Source: Kocuria rhizophila DC2201 (GTDB lineage: Bacteria > Actinomycetota > Actinomycetes > Actinomycetales > Micrococcaceae). From it: DNA of 64,000 nucleotides. Of the stretch, positions 61,364-64,000 are shown piece after piece (positions within the stretch are counted from its first letter, which is position 1; every line of letters begins with the position of its first letter). The stretch spans positions 2,170,001 through 2,234,000 of the forward strand of contig NC_010617.1 in NCBI RefSeq assembly GCF_000010285.1, in the 5' to 3' direction. The notes below the pieces were generated by a model, which saw only the letters and a program-made list of their open reading frames with translations, was not told where the DNA came from and ran no database searches. Made by a program: the position numbers and the translations under genes.

Positions 61364-63040
61364 ATGGCACTCGACGTCATCTACACCAACGGCAGCATCC
61401 ATACGCAGGATCCTCGGCACCCCGTGGTGGGCGCCCTGGGGGTGCACGGGGGGCGCGTGGTGAGCGTGGACGACGAACTTCCCTCGGACGTCTTCTCGCG
61501 GGTGGTGGACCTGCACGGGGCCACCGTGGTCCCGGGCTTCCACGACGCCCACTGCCACCTGAGCGCCCTCGGCGAGTCCCTGCTGCAGGTGGACCTGCGG
61601 CCGGTCACGGTGGCCACGATGGACGAGCTGCTCGACGCCGTGGGGGCCGCCGCGCAGGAGGCCGAACCCGGTAAGTGGGTCATGGGACAGGGCTACGACC
61701 AGAACCACCTGGGCGGGGCCCACCCCACGGCCGAGGCGCTGGACGCGGTGTCCCCCGAGAACCCCGTGTGGCTGTGGCACAACTCGCGGCACATGGCCGT
61801 GGTCAACACCGCGGCCTTCGAGGCCGCCGGCTACCCCGGGCGCACCGGGTTCACGGTCCCCGAGGGCGGCAGCGTGCCGCTGGACGACGACGGCGCCGCC
61901 CTGGGCCTGCTCGAGGAGACCGCCCGGTCCATCGTCTCGGCCGCGATGCCCGCCAAGACCACCGAGCAGGTGGCGGAGCAGATTGCGGCCGCGAGCGACG
62001 TCGCCGTGGCCGCCGGGATCACGTCCGTGACCGAACCGGGGCTGGGCGCCCCGGAGCACCTGGGCCAGTGCGTCACGGACCTGGCCGCCTACCAGCTGGC
62101 CCGGGACCGGGGGCGGCTCGCGGTGCGGGCCACCGTGATGCCGTACCTCACCACGCTGCACCCGGTGGACCCCACCGGGGCCACCGTGGCGCGTGCGCTG
62201 CCCGAGGACGGCCAGCCGTTCGGGCTGGACCTCGGGCTGCGCACCGGGCTGGGCGACGAGCGGCTGCGCATCGGCGCGGTCAAGGTGCTCTCGGACGGCT
62301 CGCTGATCGGGCGCTCCGCGTACATGACCGAGGACTACGCCGCGGACGCCGAGGCCGGGACCCACAACACCGGCTACCTGCAGTTCCCGCAGGACTGGCT
62401 CCGACGCCGCCTGGTGGCCGCGCACGAGAACGGCTGGCAGCTGGCCGTCCACGCGATCGGCGACGGCGCGGTGGACGTGGCCCTGGATGCCATCGAGGAC
62501 GCCCAGCGTCGGGCCCCCCGCGAGGACTGCCGCCACCGCATCGAGCACTTCGGGGTGGCCAGCGACGAGCAGGTGGCCCGCGCCGCACGGCTCGGCGTGG
62601 TGCCCGTGCCGCAGGGGCGGTTCGTGAACGAGCTCGGGGACGGCATCGCCCGTGCCATGGGCGAGCACCGCACCCGGCTGTGCTACCGCATGAAGTCGCT
62701 GCTCGACGCCGGCATGGAGGTCCCCGCCTCCACGGACGCCCCCGTGGTGGACTACCCGCCGATCGCCAACATCCATGACATGGTCAACCGGCGCACCTCC
62801 TCCGGCGCGCAGTTCGTCCCGCAGGAGTGCGTCACCGTGGCCGAGGCGGTGCGCGCCTACACCGTGGGCAGTGCCCACGCCTCCCACCAGGAGCACGAGA
62901 AGGGGCGGCTGGTGCCCGGGATGCTCGCGGACTTCGTGGTGCTCTCCGAGGACATCCACACCGTGGATCCCGCCCGCATCAAGGACGTGCGGGTCACCGC
63001 CACGGTGATCGGCGGCGAGGTGGTGCACGGCTCCGTGTGA
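61364..63040 (+). CDS. Amidohydrolase family 3 protein (YtcJ-like)
   Basis: A 558-residue metal-dependent hydrolase. The first metal site HxH is in 'VPGFHDAHCHLSALGESLLQ' (HDAHCH). The central barrel has 'LAVHAIGDGAVDVALDAIED' (His in AVHAIGD) and 'HRIEHFGVASDEQVARAARL' (RIEH). The late motif is 'ASTDAPVVDYPP' (TDAPV). YtcJ-like members hydrolyse amides or other C-N bonds; the substrate is unknown. The ATG at 61364 (MALDVIYTNG) has GAGGA about 10 nt upstream. Upstream in-frame sequence to 61268 is Arg-rich and not homologous. A TPP enzyme follows. Confidence 0.88.
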   Translation: MALDVIYTNGSIHTQDPRHPVVGALGVHGGRVVSVDDELPSDVFSRVVDLHGATVVPGFHDAHCHLSALGESLLQVDLRPVTVATMDELLDAVGAAAQEAEPGKWVMGQGYDQNHLGGAHPTAEALDAVSPENPVWLWHNSRHMAVVNTAAFEAAGYPGRTGFTVPEGGSVPLDDDGAALGLLEETARSIVSAAMPAKTTEQVAEQIAAASDVAVAAGITSVTEPGLGAPEHLGQCVTDLAAYQLARDRGRLAVRATVMPYLTTLHPVDPTGATVARALPEDGQPFGLDLGLRTGLGDERLRIGAVKVLSDGSLIGRSAYMTEDYAADAEAGTHNTGYLQFPQDWLRRRLVAAHENGWQLAVHAIGDGAVDVALDAIEDAQRRAPREDCRHRIEHFGVASDEQVARAARLGVVPVPQGRFVNELGDGIARAMGEHRTRLCYRMKSLLDAGMEVPASTDAPVVDYPPIANIHDMVNRRTSSGAQFVPQECVTVAEAVRAYTVGSAHASHQEHEKGRLVPGMLADFVVLSEDIHTVDPARIKDVRVTATVIGGEVVHGSV

Positions 63041-63118
63041 CGCCCCGGCGGTAGGATCGCCGGACAAGCCCCAGAACGGTGATCCGGGCCACACTCGACC
63101 CGGAGTCAGGAGATCCCC

Positions 63119-64000
63119 ATGCCCCAGCAGTCCGCCGGCCACCTGATCGTCGAGTCCCTCAAGGCCCACGGCGTGGACCGCGTGTTCACCGTGCCGGGTG
63201 AGAGCTACCTGGACGTGCTGGACGGGCTCTACGAGTCCGGCGTGCAGAACGTGGTGTGCCGCCAGGAGGGCGGTGTCACCTACATGGCCGAAGCCTACGG
63301 CAAGCTGACCGGACGCCCGGGCGTGGCCATGGTGACCCGCGGGCCGGGTGCCTCCAACGCGTTCGTGGGCATCCACCTCGCGTGGCAGGACTCCACTGCC
63401 CTGGTGCTGTTCGTGGGGCTGATCCCCGTGGGGCACCGGGACAAGGAGGCCTTCCAGGAGCTGGACCCCCACCAGTGGTTCGGGTCCCAGGCCAAGCGCG
63501 TGATGATCCTCGACGAGGCGGACCGCGCCTCGGAGTACGTGGCCAAGGCGTTCTTCGCCGCCCGATCCGGGCGCCCCGGGCCCGTGGTGGTGGGCCTGCC
63601 CGAGGACGTCATCACCCAGCTCACGGACGCCCCGGTGGTCCCGCCGCTGCCCGTGACGGAGGGTGCGGTCAGCGGCACCGACCTCGCGGACCTCGCCTCC
63701 GCCCTCGAGCACGCCGAGCGCCCCGCCATCCTGCTGGGCGGGCCCCGGTGGACGCCCGAGGCCTCCCGACAGGTCACCGCCTTCGCCGAGCGCCACGGGA
63801 TCCCCGTGATCTCGGACTGGCGCGCGGGGGACCGCATTCCCGACGACTCCCCGGTGGACGTGGGTGAGCTCGGCTACGGCCGCACGGAGGCCACCCGGCG
63901 GGTGCTCGTGGACGCGGACGTGCTGCTGGTGGTGGGCACGAGCCTCTCGGACATCCCCACGGACGGCTTCACGCTGCGGCAGGACCCCTCCGCCGTGAAC
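63119..64000 (+). CDS. Thiamine-diphosphate-dependent enzyme, acetolactate-synthase-like, C-terminus outside window
   Basis: The first 294 residues are in the window. The N-terminal TPP pyrimidine-binding domain starts MPQQSAGHLIVESLKAHGVD and has 'RVFTVPGESYLDVLDGLYES', the catalytic Glu in 'VVCRQEGGVTYMAEAYGKLT', and 'TRGPGASNAFVGIHLAWQDS'. The central domain follows with 'AERPAILLGGPRWTPEASRQ'. The TPP diphosphate-binding domain is beyond position 64000. Candidate reactions include acetolactate synthase, benzoylformate decarboxylase or similar 2-oxoacid chemistry; it is not clearly IlvB. The ATG has AGGAG 6 nt upstream, with a TAGGAT -10 near 63052. Confidence 0.85.
   Translation, partial: MPQQSAGHLIVESLKAHGVDRVFTVPGESYLDVLDGLYESGVQNVVCRQEGGVTYMAEAYGKLTGRPGVAMVTRGPGASNAFVGIHLAWQDSTALVLFVGLIPVGHRDKEAFQELDPHQWFGSQAKRVMILDEADRASEYVAKAFFAARSGRPGPVVVGLPEDVITQLTDAPVVPPLPVTEGAVSGTDLADLASALEHAERPAILLGGPRWTPEASRQVTAFAERHGIPVISDWRAGDRIPDDSPVDVGELGYGRTEATRRVLVDADVLLVVGTSLSDIPTDGFTLRQDPSAVN

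Overview
The window is very GC-rich, with actinobacterial codon use, start codons that are often GTG, little spacer DNA and a conserved actinobacterial gene block. The block runs ppa, dac, DUF2342, tilS, hpt, ftsH, folE-P-B-K, DUF3180, DUF2520, panC, lysS, lsr2, clpC, with mutY, disA and radA nearby, as in the Mycobacterium tuberculosis Rv3585-Rv3628 region. Lsr2, a Micrococcaceae-like gene set and the absence of mobile DNA suggest a free-living member of the Micrococcales close to Kocuria. The species assignment is inference only.

Layout. 0-2.5 kb: a nucleoside locus, with the start of a thymidine phosphorylase gene (minus), a divergent NupC transporter and a SorC-type regulator. 2.5-6.6 kb: an FAD/NAD(P)-binding protein and a secreted subtilase with LGFP repeats. 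6.8 kb: tRNA-Ser(GCT). 7.1-10.9 kb: a small glycan cassette (GT4, flippase, GT2). 11-14.1 kb: a RecQ-type helicase fused to a phosphoribosyltransferase-like domain, a gene-free gap, and an SRPBCC protein. 14.2 kb: tRNA-Lys(TTT). 14.5-17 kb: a glutaminase-STAS-cNMP fusion and an unknown protein. 17.4-23.3 kb: two phosphate uptake systems facing each other, DUF47-Pit (plus) and pstSCAB (minus). 23.5-30 kb: a FUSC-like membrane protein, radA, disA, an anchored unknown protein, mutY and an N-acetylglutamate synthase-like gene. 30.1-50.5 kb: a long minus-strand housekeeping block (read from high to low coordinates: dac, DUF2342, HTH, tilS, hpt, ftsH, folE, folP, folB, folK, DUF3180, two PH-domain proteins, DUF2520, panC, lysS, small membrane protein, lsr2, clpC). 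50.6 kb onward: ppa, two poorly known genes, a HAD phosphatase, serS, a diacylglycerol kinase-like gene, a GntP permease, rhodanese-pheA, an amino acid permease, an amidohydrolase and a thiamine-diphosphate enzyme that runs off the end.

How the parts work together. The fol cluster makes dihydropteroate from GTP and panC makes pantothenate. ftsH, clpC and lsr2 are proteostasis and nucleoid genes. disA, radA, mutY and recQ-like concern DNA integrity. The pst/pit block covers high- and low-affinity phosphate import and carries a PHO-box-like direct repeat plus a strong intra-operon hairpin after pstS.

No phage, transposon, CRISPR array or restriction system was seen. The most notable signals are non-coding or architectural. 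At least fifteen genes have a -10-like hexamer placed 5-8 nt before the start codon (leaderless transcripts). A hairpin arm of the type ACGACGCCGCCCG recurs. Three gene-flanking spacers hold degenerate tandem repeats. Two enzymes are multi-domain fusions (RecQ-PRTase and glutaminase-STAS-cNMP).
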